Positions 23,809-32,649 of a stretch of 34,426 nucleotides of DNA are shown here, one piece after another. The stretch is from CAWVWD01 sp965662365 (lineage in GTDB: Bacteria; Bacteroidota; Bacteroidia; Chitinophagales; Saprospiraceae), in assembly GCA_965662365.1 (NCBI GenBank), contig CBFIHR010000049.1:1-34426 (forward strand). Direction: 5' to 3'. A model generated the notes under the pieces. The model did no database searches, had not been told where the DNA came from, and saw only the letters and a list, made by a program, of their open reading frames with translations. The position numbers and the translations under genes are program-made. The first letter of the stretch is position 1. Each line of letters opens with the position of its first letter.

Positions 23809-24744
23809 ATGAGTAAAGTAACCGTAGTTGGAGCTGGTAATGTAGGAGCAACAGTTGCAAATGTTTTAGCACATAAAGACATCGTAAAAGAAGTTGTTTT
23901 ATTAGACCTTAAAGGTGATTTTGCAAAAGGTAAAGCATTGGACTCTTGGCAACAAGCACCGATTGATTACTACAGTACTACCTTGACAGGTACTGATGAT
24001 TATGCAGATACTGCAGGTTCTGACATCGTTGTAATTACTGCTGGTATTCCTCGCCGTCCAGGTATGAGTCGTGATGATTTAATCTCTACGAATGCAAAAA
24101 TTGTTACCTCTGTCACGAAATCTATTTTAGAGCATTCTGAAAACCCAATCATCATTATTGTATCTAATCCTTTAGATGTAATGACTTATGCGGCATTCAA
24201 AGCTTCTGGTTTAGATAAATCAAGAGTTTTCGGTATGGCTGGGATTTTGGATACGGCTCGTTACCGTGCATTCTTAGCAACAGAATTAAACGTTTCGCCT
24301 AAAGATTTGCAAGCGGTATTGATGGGTGGACACGGAGACACAATGGTTCCTTTACCACGTTATACAACAGTTGCAGGTATTCCTGTAACGGAGTTGATTG
24401 ACGCTGAAAAATTAGACGCTATCGTTGAACGCACGAAAAAAGGTGGTGGCGAATTAGTGAAATTAATGGGAACTTCTGCTTGGTACGCACCTGGTGCTGC
24501 TGCTGCTCAAATGGTAGAATCTATCGTAAAAGATGACAATCGTATCTTCCCTTGTTGTGCTTTATTAGAAGGAGAATATGGCATCAACGATATGTTTTTA
24601 GGTGTTCCTGTAAAATTAGGTAAGAACGGAATCGAACAATTGATTGAATTACAATTGAACGAAGACGAAATGGCTTTATTGAATAATTCTGCAGAACACG
24701 TTGCGAAAGTAATGGAGACATTTAACGGAATGGGATTATCATAA
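23809..24744 (+). CDS. mdh: Malate dehydrogenase (NAD)
   Basis: This 311-residue LDH-like malate dehydrogenase oxidises malate to oxaloacetate in the TCA cycle. The Rossmann motif VGAGNVGATVA lies at 7-17, and D33 in LLDL at the end of the second strand favours NAD over NADP. The active-site loop GIPRRPGMSRDDL holds the substrate arginines R82 and R88. D148 and R151 sit in GILDTARYR, and the catalytic base is H175 in GGHGDTMVPL. Arginine in the loop (RRPG) distinguishes malate from lactate dehydrogenase. Length and order are normal. It has its own promoter candidate and a clear terminator, so it is monocistronic. Confidence 0.96.
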   Translation: MSKVTVVGAGNVGATVANVLAHKDIVKEVVLLDLKGDFAKGKALDSWQQAPIDYYSTTLTGTDDYADTAGSDIVVITAGIPRRPGMSRDDLISTNAKIVTSVTKSILEHSENPIIIIVSNPLDVMTYAAFKASGLDKSRVFGMAGILDTARYRAFLATELNVSPKDLQAVLMGGHGDTMVPLPRYTTVAGIPVTELIDAEKLDAIVERTKKGGGELVKLMGTSAWYAPGAAAAQMVESIVKDDNRIFPCCALLEGEYGINDMFLGVPVKLGKNGIEQLIELQLNEDEMALLNNSAEHVAKVMETFNGMGLS

Positions 24745-24798
24745 GTATAAAGCGTGGAGTATTCACTTCACCTGATATCTGTAGGATACATAAATAGA

Positions 24799-24839
24799 TA
24801 AGGTCGAACGTTTCTGAAGCGTTCGACCTTTTGTTTTTT
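24799..24839 (+). terminator. Terminator of mdh, facing the trehalase gene
   Basis: AAGGTCGAACG (24800-24810) and CGTTCGACCTT (24820-24830) pair perfectly, followed by a T-rich tract. It could also end the convergent trehalase transcript. The AAGGTCGAA arm recurs in the terminator at 10157. Confidence 0.85.
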
Positions 24840-24859
24840 ATTGATTATAATAAATAACT

Positions 24860-26347
24860 CTACTCCGATAGTAACTTCAACAAAACGCCATTTGTCCAAC
24901 CAAAACCATCTTGAACAGGATATTCGCCGCCACCGGTCGCTAAATCAATATCGACAACATTATATTTTTCTAACATTTTCCCTGTTGATTTATAAATTTT
25001 AGTATTCAAGCTCACCCAGCGATCTTTGATAAGGTCCGCTAAGTCATAGTAACCATAATTGCGTAAACCTTGAATTGTTACCCATTGTAGAGGTGCCCAG
25101 CCATTTGGTGCGTCCCATTGCTGTTCGGTCGTCAGTGTAGTTGAAATCACGCCACCTGCCTTGACAAATTCTCGTTTGATCTTATGAGCAACTTTCTCCG
25201 CTTGTTCTTCTGTTGCAATCTCAAAAAACAATGGAAACATCGCCGCCAAAGAGTAAACGTCTTTATGGGCTTTTTTGACAAAATCGTAATCCATGAAAAA
25301 GCCATTTTCTTCATTCCAAAAATATTCTAAAATTAAGTTTTTACGAATATTCACTTTGCTATCATATTGTCTGCGTTTGCCGGTATTTCCTGCTTGTCGG
25401 TTGGCTTTAGCCAATGTTATTTCCAAAAAGTACAACAAACAATTCAAATCAATCGGCATGATTTCAGATGTGTGAATTGTTGACAAATCTTGTGGATCTC
25501 GTAACCAACGACTCGAAAAATCCCAACCTGACTCACACGCTGCCCGTAAATCTCGAAAGAGTTGTTTCGGTTCTCGGTCAGTCGCTTCTGCTGTTTCGAG
25601 GTCATTGATATACATTTCTGGTCGAGGCGAGTCGGAGTCGTCCCAGTAGCGATTTAGTACACCATTATTCACCCTGACGACTCGGCTTAAGGCTTTTTTA
25701 TTTCTGGACAAATCGTGTTGTTCGTTCATCCAAAAAGTATATTCCTTTTCTAAAGGTATTAAGTAATCTGCATAGATTCTATCTCCCAATTGTTTAGCCA
25801 AAAGGCTGACCATCAATGCAAAGAAAGGCGGCTGTGACCGACCGATAAAATAGGTTCTATTTCCATTTGGAATATAGCCAACTTCACCAATTAGGTAGGC
25901 AAAGTTTTTGACCATTCCTTCTATCAAATCCGTACGATTACTGACTTGTAACCCCAACATAGTGAAGTAAGAATCCCAATAATAAATCTCGTTGAACCGT
26001 CCGCCAGGGACGATGTACGGATGTTGTAGCGGAATGAGCGAACTCCCTTCTTGAGGCTCGTCGGCTTTACGCTGCAAGACTTCCCAAAGCGTTTCGATAT
26101 GTGCCTGCGGTGATTTTGAAGTATCACTTTTGAAACCAGACTCGCCGGCTTGCTGAAACTCGAAGTGCAGATTGGCGAAAGCCCATAAATCAAAGTCGGC
26201 TTGTTTTTTTTCAATTATGTAACTCTCCAGAATAGCTCTGGGTGGGCTTGTCGGTATAGCATCTGCGATAGCTTTGGCGTCTGACCATAAGCCACTTTTA
26301 TTCATATCTATAAAAAGTTCTGCGAATATTTGTTCTGGTGTTTGCAT
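24860..26347 (-). CDS. treF: Cytoplasmic alpha,alpha-trehalase, GH37
   Basis: This 495-residue inverting glycosidase splits trehalose into two glucose. Trehalase signature 1 is PGGRFNEIYYWDSYF (residues 114-128) and signature 2 is QQWDAPNGWAPLQW near the C-terminus. ESGWDFSSRWLRD carries the catalytic aspartate of GH37, and GGGEYPVQDGFGWTNGV closes the domain. No signal peptide is present, so the enzyme resembles the cytoplasmic TreF type, not the periplasmic TreA. No trehalose synthesis or transport gene is nearby. Start and length agree with the family. Confidence 0.93.
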   Translation of the reverse strand: MQTPEQIFAELFIDMNKSGLWSDAKAIADAIPTSPPRAILESYIIEKKQADFDLWAFANLHFEFQQAGESGFKSDTSKSPQAHIETLWEVLQRKADEPQEGSSLIPLQHPYIVPGGRFNEIYYWDSYFTMLGLQVSNRTDLIEGMVKNFAYLIGEVGYIPNGNRTYFIGRSQPPFFALMVSLLAKQLGDRIYADYLIPLEKEYTFWMNEQHDLSRNKKALSRVVRVNNGVLNRYWDDSDSPRPEMYINDLETAEATDREPKQLFRDLRAACESGWDFSSRWLRDPQDLSTIHTSEIMPIDLNCLLYFLEITLAKANRQAGNTGKRRQYDSKVNIRKNLILEYFWNEENGFFMDYDFVKKAHKDVYSLAAMFPLFFEIATEEQAEKVAHKIKREFVKAGGVISTTLTTEQQWDAPNGWAPLQWVTIQGLRNYGYYDLADLIKDRWVSLNTKIYKSTGKMLEKYNVVDIDLATGGGEYPVQDGFGWTNGVLLKLLSE

Positions 26348-26668
26348 AATATTTAACGCTTATCCCGACTTCTCGGGGGTGATCGTTGACGAATGCTTGT
26401 CTATACCCGTCAAATTCGCTTGACAGAACATTCAACGACAACCAATTTTATTAAAAATTTGAATTAGCTTTTACTTAAAATTTCTAACTTGTAATAAATA
26501 AGTTAAAATTAGCAATAGATAGACAAGTATAATATCAATCGCTTGTAATCCCAAAAATTAACTAATTCTTTTCGTAACTTGCAGCGTTTTTTGAAAAAGG
26601 TTTTAAAATATGAGCAATCTGAGGTCATATTTCAATAAAATTCTCTAGGAAAAGTTTGATTGTGAAGC
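26348..26668. other. Intergenic region between divergent trehalase and uppS
   Basis: No gene. It holds a CCCGA-CTTC-TCGGG hairpin (26364-26377) followed by a longer imperfect inverted repeat (TCGTTGA at 26383-26389 against TCAACGA at 26432-26438, with further partial pairing and a GTCAA/TTGAC pair inside). The rest is AT-rich leader; promoters must lie here but no perfect TAnnTTTG was recognised. Confidence 0.5.
26364..26438. repeat. Compound palindromic repeat upstream of the trehalase gene
   Basis: A perfect 5-bp hairpin with CTTC loop is joined to a 56-bp imperfect inverted repeat. The hairpin core is shared, with small changes, with the insertion in murF (7672-7685) and with CCCCGACTTTCCGGG at 27639-27653. 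Confidence 0.55.
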
Positions 26669-27409
26669 ATGGATTTGAAAAATCAAATAGATACGAATAG
26701 GCTACCTCGACACATTGCGGTCATTATGGATGGTAACGGAAGATGGGCAAAACAAAAGGGAAAACCTCGTGTGTTTGGTCATCGAAGTGGTGTAAAGTCC
26801 GTACGTGAGGTAACAGAAGCAGCCGCCGAATTAGGTATTGAATATTTAACATTATACGCATTTTCGACAGAAAACTGGGGGCGTCCTAAGTTCGAGGTCA
26901 ATGCCTTGATGACACTTTTAGTCAATACAATTCGCAATGAAATCAAAACATTGATGGATAATGATGTGAAACTCAATGCAATCGGTGAGCTAAAAGAGTT
27001 GCCGAGTCAGTGTTATAGAGAGTTATTAGAGGCGATTGATAAGACGAAAAATAACAAACGCATGACGCTAACTTTGGCATTGAATTATAGTGCAAAATGG
27101 GAAATCATCGAGGCGGTAAAGTCTATCGCTACGGATGTGAAAAATGGCGACTTGGAGATCAATGCGATTGAAAATCAACATTTTGATAATGCTTTAAGTA
27201 CCGCCGGCTTTCCTGACCCAGAGTTGATGATTCGGACCAGTGGCGAAACTCGTATCAGCAACTTCTTATTGTGGCAGTTGGCTTACGCCGAATTGTATTT
27301 CACGCCCGTGTTCTGGCCGGATTTTCATAGAGAACATTTTTATGAAGCAATTCTGAATTTTCAAAATCGAGAGCGTCGTTTTGGGAAAACAAGCGAACAG
27401 CTTCAATAA
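26669..27409 (+). CDS. uppS: Undecaprenyl diphosphate synthase
   Basis: This 246-residue cis-prenyltransferase extends farnesyl diphosphate with isopentenyl units to the C55 carrier used for peptidoglycan and surface glycans. IMDGNGRWAKQKG holds the catalytic D21, with the substrate-binding HRSG motif at about 38-41. YLTLYAFSTENWGRP (about 65-79) and LMIRTSGETRISNFLLWQ with AYAELYFTP (about 195-225) are the remaining signatures. It acts at the inner face of the membrane. The family's usual neighbour bamA follows after about 300 bp, the common Bacteroidota order. Confidence 0.96.
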   Translation: MDLKNQIDTNRLPRHIAVIMDGNGRWAKQKGKPRVFGHRSGVKSVREVTEAAAELGIEYLTLYAFSTENWGRPKFEVNALMTLLVNTIRNEIKTLMDNDVKLNAIGELKELPSQCYRELLEAIDKTKNNKRMTLTLALNYSAKWEIIEAVKSIATDVKNGDLEINAIENQHFDNALSTAGFPDPELMIRTSGETRISNFLLWQLAYAELYFTPVFWPDFHREHFYEAILNFQNRERRFGKTSEQLQ

Positions 27410-27715
27410 ACTGTTTGTAGTGCGGAGGCAGTTGATTGATGCCTCAAAAAAGGAACTATTTGTTCATAATTAAATGGTTCATCTTACACTTTTTAATAAA
27501 CTGGAATTATTAAAATAAAAAAAAATAGCAGCGAACGGAAAAAAAAAGCCGTTCAGTAACTTTAAAATAGGAAAAAGGCAAACCTTAATAATGGATAATG
27601 AATAATTGATAATTATTTATAAGAAAACCTCTAATTATCCCCGACTTTCCGGGACAGGCTATTTTTCGTTATCAATTTTCATCTAACAATCTGCCTGATA
27701 AAATTTATTAAATAC
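27410..27715. other. uppS-bamA intergenic region
   Basis: No gene. A GAACGG/CCGTTC hairpin with an A-rich loop lies at about 27534-27555. Low-complexity text (AATGGATAATGAATAATTGA) is at about 27590-27612. A degenerate CCCCGACTTTCCGGG palindrome is at 27639-27653. The two genes may still be cotranscribed. Confidence 0.5.
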
Positions 27716-30235
27716 ATGAAACGAGTACTTTTAAGTATCATATTTCTTACAACTATTGCGACTATTGGCTTTGCCCAAAAACCTACTGTTGATTATACGG
27801 CGGATAATGAGTTCGAGATAGGTGGAATTGTGGTTGCAGGAAATGAAAATACTGACGAAAATGCAATTATTGCAATTTCGGGGCTGACCGTTGGGAAGAC
27901 AATAAAAATTCCTGGTCCCGATGTTTCGAAGGCTATTAAGTCTTTGTGGCGTTTACGCTTATTTACAGATGTAAAGGTCGTGATTAGCAAGCGTATCGAA
28001 GATGTGGTCTTTTTAGAAATCAGGGTGAAAGAACGGGCGAAATTATCTCGATATTCTTACAAAACAATCAAGAAATCTTACCACGATGACTTAAACACCG
28101 AGGTTGATCGTTATTTATTAAAAGGGGCAATTGTCACTGAAAGTATAAAGTTAAATGCGGTCAATGCTATTAATAACTTTTTTATATCTAAAGGTTATTT
28201 AGACGTTTCGACAACGGTTGAAGAAGTTCCTGATTCGTTGTTTCAGAATAGTATTCGGTTGATTTTTGATGTTCATAGAGGAGAAAGAGTGAAAATCGCT
28301 GACATCATCTTCGAAGGAAATGATAATGTTATTGATAGAAAATTGCGTAAGCAAATGGAAAATACGTCTTGGAAAAAGAAAATTTTCTCGTCATCAAAAT
28401 TGGTAGAAGCCGACTATGAAACAGACAAAAAAACAATTATTGGTTATTACAACACTTTAGGTTATCGTGATGCGAAGATTGTCAGTGATACTGTTTATCG
28501 TGATGAAGAAGGGGAGGATATGATCCTAAAAATCACGATTGATGAAGGTGGTCAATATGTATTTAGAAATATTACCTGGAAAGGAAATTCTATTTATTCA
28601 GATGAGACGTTGACGCAGTTGTTAGCTATTTCGAAAGGAGATGTTTATAATCAAGGTCTATTAGATCAACGATTACAATTTAGTGAGGACAGTCGTGATG
28701 TTACCTCGCAATATATGGATAATGGTTATTTATTTTTCCAAGTTGTCCCGACAGAAGTGTCTATTACGAATGATTCTGTTGATTTAGAAATTCGTATTTA
28801 TGAAGGGCCACAAGCGACGATTAATAATGTGACTATCACAGGTAACGATAGAACGCATGAGGAAGTAATTCGTCGTGAATTGCGTACAAAGCCTGGTCAA
28901 AAATTTAGTCGTTCGGATATTATTCGTTCGCAACGTCAGATTACCAACTTGGGCTATTTTGACCCAGAGCAGTTAGGCATCAACACGCCTGTCAATCCGC
29001 AAAATGGAACGGTTGATATTGAATATTCCGTCGTTGAAAAATCATCAGATCAGTTAGAGTTATCTGCTGGTTGGGGTGGACTTGGTCGAGGCGTTATCGG
29101 TACGTTAGGAGTCACATTTAACAACTTCTCGCTGCGTAATTTAGGCAAAAAAGAAACTTGGAGTCCGTTGCCACAAGGAGACGGTCAACGTTTATCGCTT
29201 CGTGGTCAGACGAACGGACAGTTTTACCAAGCCTATAACTTCTCGTTTACAGAACCTTGGCTGGGTGGTAAAAAGCCTAACTCCTTTACTTTAGCAGCTT
29301 ATCACACTCGTTTTTATAATGGTGATGTACTTGTTGACGGAGCTTTCGAGCCAAGTTCATTAGCGATTACAGGTGGTTCGATTGGTATCGGAACCCGCTT
29401 GAAATGGCCAGATGATTATTTTGTTTCTAATACTTCGATTACTTATCAAAATATCGATGTTCAGAATCGTAATGATTTCTCTGCCGATGGCGTTCCGGTT
29501 ACAAAGGGTAGTTTTAATAACTTAGCCATCAATCAAACATTCTCACGTAATTCTATTGATAATCCGATTTTCCCTCGTAGTGGTGCAAGGTTTACATTAG
29601 GTATTCAATCTTCTATTCCTTATTCTTGGTTTAGAGATAAAAATACGGATTATGCCAGCATGCCAGTTGATGAAAAATTCAAATGGTTGGAGTATCACAA
29701 GTGGAAAGTAACCGCAGAATGGTTCTCGCCAGTATATGATAAATTAGTATTCCGTGCAGCTGCAAAAATTGGTATTTTAGGAACGTGGAACAAGGATATC
29801 GGAACGATTCCTTTCGAGCGATTTGAGCTTGGTGGAGATGGTATTTCTAACTTCGCAGGTATTCAAGGTAAAGATATTATCGCATTAAGAGGATATGATG
29901 TCTTGGACTTACGAGCAAATGTAGAAAACAATCAAGGGGGTGCAGCAGCGTATAATAAATTTACGTTAGAGTTGCGTTACCCGATTTCTTTAAATCCAAT
30001 GTCAACAGTTTATGTCTTAGGTTTCTTTGAAGGCGGTAACTCTTGGAATGATTTAAGAAAATACAATCCGTTAGATTTGAATCGTGCGGCAGGTCTTGGT
30101 TTACGTGTATTCTTACCGATGTTCGGTACATTAGGGTTTGATTACGGTGTCGGTTTTGATAAAAACTTAGGCCCAGACGCAGGATTAACAGAATACGGTA
30201 AATTCAATATTATTCTTGGATTTGAGCCTGAATAG
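27716..30235 (+). CDS. bamA: Outer-membrane protein assembly factor BamA (Omp85)
   Basis: The protein has 839 residues with a signal peptide of about 20 residues (LLSIIFLTTIATIGFAQ). Five POTRA domains cover about 30-430, recognisable from repeated segments such as IVVAGNENTDENAI, IIFEGNDNVIDRKLRKQM, ITWKGNSIYSDETLTQL and VTITGNDRTHEEVIRREL. A 16-strand beta barrel follows from about 445 to the end, with the conserved RGxD-like loop at ALRGYDVLDLRA. It folds and inserts barrel proteins into the outer membrane with the Bam lipoproteins. Length fits Bacteroidota members. In many relatives one or two Skp/OmpH chaperone genes follow directly; none is present here. Confidence 0.95.
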   Translation: MKRVLLSIIFLTTIATIGFAQKPTVDYTADNEFEIGGIVVAGNENTDENAIIAISGLTVGKTIKIPGPDVSKAIKSLWRLRLFTDVKVVISKRIEDVVFLEIRVKERAKLSRYSYKTIKKSYHDDLNTEVDRYLLKGAIVTESIKLNAVNAINNFFISKGYLDVSTTVEEVPDSLFQNSIRLIFDVHRGERVKIADIIFEGNDNVIDRKLRKQMENTSWKKKIFSSSKLVEADYETDKKTIIGYYNTLGYRDAKIVSDTVYRDEEGEDMILKITIDEGGQYVFRNITWKGNSIYSDETLTQLLAISKGDVYNQGLLDQRLQFSEDSRDVTSQYMDNGYLFFQVVPTEVSITNDSVDLEIRIYEGPQATINNVTITGNDRTHEEVIRRELRTKPGQKFSRSDIIRSQRQITNLGYFDPEQLGINTPVNPQNGTVDIEYSVVEKSSDQLELSAGWGGLGRGVIGTLGVTFNNFSLRNLGKKETWSPLPQGDGQRLSLRGQTNGQFYQAYNFSFTEPWLGGKKPNSFTLAAYHTRFYNGDVLVDGAFEPSSLAITGGSIGIGTRLKWPDDYFVSNTSITYQNIDVQNRNDFSADGVPVTKGSFNNLAINQTFSRNSIDNPIFPRSGARFTLGIQSSIPYSWFRDKNTDYASMPVDEKFKWLEYHKWKVTAEWFSPVYDKLVFRAAAKIGILGTWNKDIGTIPFERFELGGDGISNFAGIQGKDIIALRGYDVLDLRANVENNQGGAAAYNKFTLELRYPISLNPMSTVYVLGFFEGGNSWNDLRKYNPLDLNRAAGLGLRVFLPMFGTLGFDYGVGFDKNLGPDAGLTEYGKFNIILGFEPE

Positions 30236-30276
30236 AATTTTTCAAGGCAATAGCTTTTAAATTAAGATTTATTAAC

Positions 30277-30318
30277 AAAGAGGTATAAATAATCATTCGG
30301 TTGTTTATACCTCTTTTT
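30277..30318 (+). terminator. Terminator of bamA
   Basis: AAAGAGGTATAAA (30277-30289) pairs perfectly with TTTATACCTCTTT (30304-30316), followed by more T. It confirms that the bamA transcript ends without skp. Confidence 0.85.
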
Positions 30319-30830
30319 ACATTGAGTACAACTCCGAAAATTAAGCATTGAATAAAACCTTGTACCGTCTTTCACAATTTTGGAACGTTCAGAAAGCAAT
30401 CAAGTCTTGATACATTAAGGTGAAATGAAACTCCTGCTCTTTTACAGTTATAATAATGATTAAAAACGGATCAAAAACTTATCAGTCATCTTGATTCAAA
30501 TCATAAAGACTTGCATAAATTTGGTGAAAATGATAGGGCGGACAGCAGAAGACTTTATCAAACACACACCGTTAAATATAGGATTGTGTATTAAAGCAAG
30601 AATCTGTTTAAAATATAACGGAATTGCTAAAAAACCAGCGACTAAGAACGAATACCTAAAAACTATTTTGTAATTAATCGTTTATACTATATTTTTGCAG
30701 CCTAATTTTCGGATTAATCAAAAAAACTAAAGCGAATTTTCGCAAAATTTGATAGATTATAATTTTATTCCTTTTTTAATATGAAATTTTCAAAGGATTG
30801 AAATTGAATAATCGGATTTAACTTCATAAA
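30319..30830. other. Long leader region before pdhB, no gene supported
   Basis: A 60-codon frame at 30491-30673 (TTG start, or ATG at about 30530) reads IGRTAEDFIKHTPLNIGLCI and is not recognised. It has no promoter, no family and unremarkable composition, so I leave it unannotated. The pdhB promoter lies at 30668-30697. Confidence 0.5.
30668..30697 (+). promoter_or_regulatory. Complete Bacteroidota sigma-ABfr-type promoter of pdhB
   Basis: TTG at 30668-30670 (within TTTTG) is followed after exactly 19 bp by TATTTTTG at 30690-30697 and GCA. Both elements and the spacing match the phylum consensus TTTG-N19-21-TAnnTTTG. The leader to the ATG at 30831 would be about 125 nt. Confidence 0.75.
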
Positions 30831-31811
30831 ATGGCAAGAAAAATAGCATTACGTGATGCCCTTCGTGAGGCAATGTCAGAGGAAATGCGTCGTGATGAGA
30901 ACGTATTTTTAATGGGTGAAGAAGTTGCTCAATATAATGGTGCTTACAAGGTTTCTAAAGGAATGTTGGACGAGTTTGGTGCAAAGCGTGTAATTGATAC
31001 ACCGATTGCTGAGTTAGGTTTTGCAGGAATCGGAGTCGGTGCAGCGATGAACGGCTTACGTCCGATTGTAGAATTTATGACTTGGAACTTTGCTATTTTG
31101 GCATTTGACCAAATCGTGAATCACGCCGTAAAATTTCACAGTATGTCAGCAGGGCAGTTTCACTGTCCGATTGTATTCCGTGGGCCTTCAGGGTCAGCAG
31201 GGCAGTTAGCACAGCAGCACTCTCAAATGTTCGAGAGCTGGATGGCCAATACACCTGGTTGTAAAGTTGTTTCCGTAACGACACCTTACGATGCGAAAGG
31301 TTTGATGAAATCAGCAATCCGTGATGAAGATGTGGTTTGCTTTATGGAGTCAGAAGTGATGTATGGTGACGTAGGAGAAGTACCTGAAGAGGAATACTTA
31401 ATTCCTATCGGAAAAGCTGACGTAAAACGAGAAGGGGTTGATGTCACTATCGTTGCTTATAACAAAATGGTAAAGGTCGCTTTAGCTGCTGCTGATGAGT
31501 TAGCTAAAGAAGGAATCTCTGCTGAGGTCGTTGACTTGCGTACAATTCGTCCGTTAGACCATCACACAATTATAGAATCTGTTAAGAAAACAAATCGTAT
31601 CGTTGTAATTGACGAGGCTTGGCCGTTCGCTGGTGTTTCTGCAGAAGTTGCCTTTCAGGTTCAACAGTACGGATTTGATTACTTAGATGCTCCTGTTTTA
31701 CGCATCAACGGTGCGGACACTCCGATGCCTTATGCACCGACTTTGGTCGAAGCATATATGCCAAATCCTGAAAGAGTGATTAAAGCAGTGAAGTACGTTA
31801 TGTATCGTTAG
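30831..31811 (+). CDS. pdhB: Pyruvate dehydrogenase E1 component, beta subunit
   Basis: The 326-residue beta subunit of the alpha2beta2 E1 enzyme works with the alpha subunit to decarboxylate pyruvate on thiamine diphosphate and pass the acetyl group to E2. VFLMGEEVAQYNGAYKVSKG (about 25-44) contains the glutamate that activates the cofactor. GFAGIGVGAAMNGLRPIVEF, RGPSGSAGQLAQQHSQ and the C-terminal transketolase domain (EVVDLRTIRPLDHHTIIESV) are typical. The alpha subunit, E2 and E3 are not in this window, so the complex genes are split, as is frequent in Bacteroidota. Related 2-oxoisovalerate E1 beta subunits are the alternative, but AQYNGAYKVSKG favours pyruvate. Confidence 0.92.
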   Translation: MARKIALRDALREAMSEEMRRDENVFLMGEEVAQYNGAYKVSKGMLDEFGAKRVIDTPIAELGFAGIGVGAAMNGLRPIVEFMTWNFAILAFDQIVNHAVKFHSMSAGQFHCPIVFRGPSGSAGQLAQQHSQMFESWMANTPGCKVVSVTTPYDAKGLMKSAIRDEDVVCFMESEVMYGDVGEVPEEEYLIPIGKADVKREGVDVTIVAYNKMVKVALAAADELAKEGISAEVVDLRTIRPLDHHTIIESVKKTNRIVVIDEAWPFAGVSAEVAFQVQQYGFDYLDAPVLRINGADTPMPYAPTLVEAYMPNPERVIKAVKYVMYR

Positions 31812-31861
31812 TGTAGTGCAACCGATTACAGTGAAACACACTGAGCGTTCATAGGATATAC

Positions 31862-31898
31862 AAAAGGCTTTCTCGTTGATTTGAGAAAGCCTTTTTTG
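31862..31898 (+). terminator. Terminator of pdhB
   Basis: AAAAGGCTTTCTC (31862-31874) pairs with GAGAAAGCCTTTT (31883-31895), with an 8-nt loop and further T. The following DNA up to 32079 holds low-complexity text only. Confidence 0.85.
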
Positions 31899-32079
31899 AT
31901 GTAACCTTTTTTGAATATAGCGAAGTATCTAATTATTAAATTATAGCAGAATTTCAATCATTAGGGCTTACCTTTGAACCGAGTTAAGCAATTATAGTTT
32001 TAATAGTTTTCAATACAAAATTAGATAATAATTAATAACAGCTTTATTACTTATTACCTTTTATAGATCATTTAGTTGA

Positions 32080-32562
32080 ATGGAACAACAGAAAAAATTA
32101 GGGATAACGTTAGAAATTGTATTTTGGATCGTGACCATCATCTCATGTGTCGGTGTGTTGTATCCTATTTATAACAATTTTAATAACTTTCCATTTTTAT
32201 GGAGAAACGGTCTGGCTATCGTTGTCTTTGTGACCTACACTCGTTATATATTTCTTTGGCAATACGCTTTATTTTCAAAATCCACCATTGTACGCCTTAT
32301 ATTGTTAGTCATAGCCATACCTTTAGTATTTCATCTGATTCAGAATATGAATAACTTTCAAACGTATTTAGATAATAGCGGTTATGATGCGTTTATGGAA
32401 TTGTTGAAAAAACCGCTTTCAGATGATGAAAGAACAGGATTGTTACAGTATATCCGAAGTGAATTTGTATTCTTTAGCACAGGAGCAACGATTGCAGGTA
32501 TCATCTTGCCTTTGCGTATGATTATATCATTTTGGAGAACGAAAAATAATAAAGGTGTCTAA
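32080..32562 (+). CDS. Unknown inner-membrane protein with four TM segments
   Basis: The 160-residue protein has hydrophobic helices at about residues 9-28 (LEIVFWIVTIISCVGVLYPI), 42-62 (GLAIVVFVTYTRYIFLWQYAL), 68-88 (TIVRLILLVIAIPLVFHLI) and 128-150 (FFSTGATIAGIILPLRMIIS). A soluble loop of about 38 residues (NNFQTYLDNSGYDAFMELLK) lies between helices 3 and 4. It has no motif I recognise. The gene lies about 90 bp before recR and may be read into it, but a palindromic repeat separates them. Confidence 0.65.
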   Translation: MEQQKKLGITLEIVFWIVTIISCVGVLYPIYNNFNNFPFLWRNGLAIVVFVTYTRYIFLWQYALFSKSTIVRLILLVIAIPLVFHLIQNMNNFQTYLDNSGYDAFMELLKKPLSDDERTGLLQYIRSEFVFFSTGATIAGIILPLRMIISFWRTKNNKGV

Positions 32563-32566
32563 CACT

Positions 32567-32625
32567 ATTGTTAGATTGTTAAACGGTCAAACCATTTACT
32601 ACAAACGGTTTCACAATATAACAAT
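32567..32625. repeat. 59-bp inverted repeat, copy 2
   Basis: ATTGTTAGATTGT (32567-32579) faces ACAATATAACAAT (32613-32625), with 12 of 13 positions pairing, and AAACC/GGTTT forms an inner stem. Arms and overall size resemble copy 1 at 12255-12315. It lies in the 87-bp gap between the four-TM gene and recR. Confidence 0.6.
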
Positions 32626-32649
32626 ATAGCAATTTAAGTATATATTGAA

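Noticed and set aside
30491..30673. Sixty-residue frame before pdhB
   Set aside because: It overlaps the pdhB promoter, uses a TTG start and matches no family I know. It is left as non-coding.
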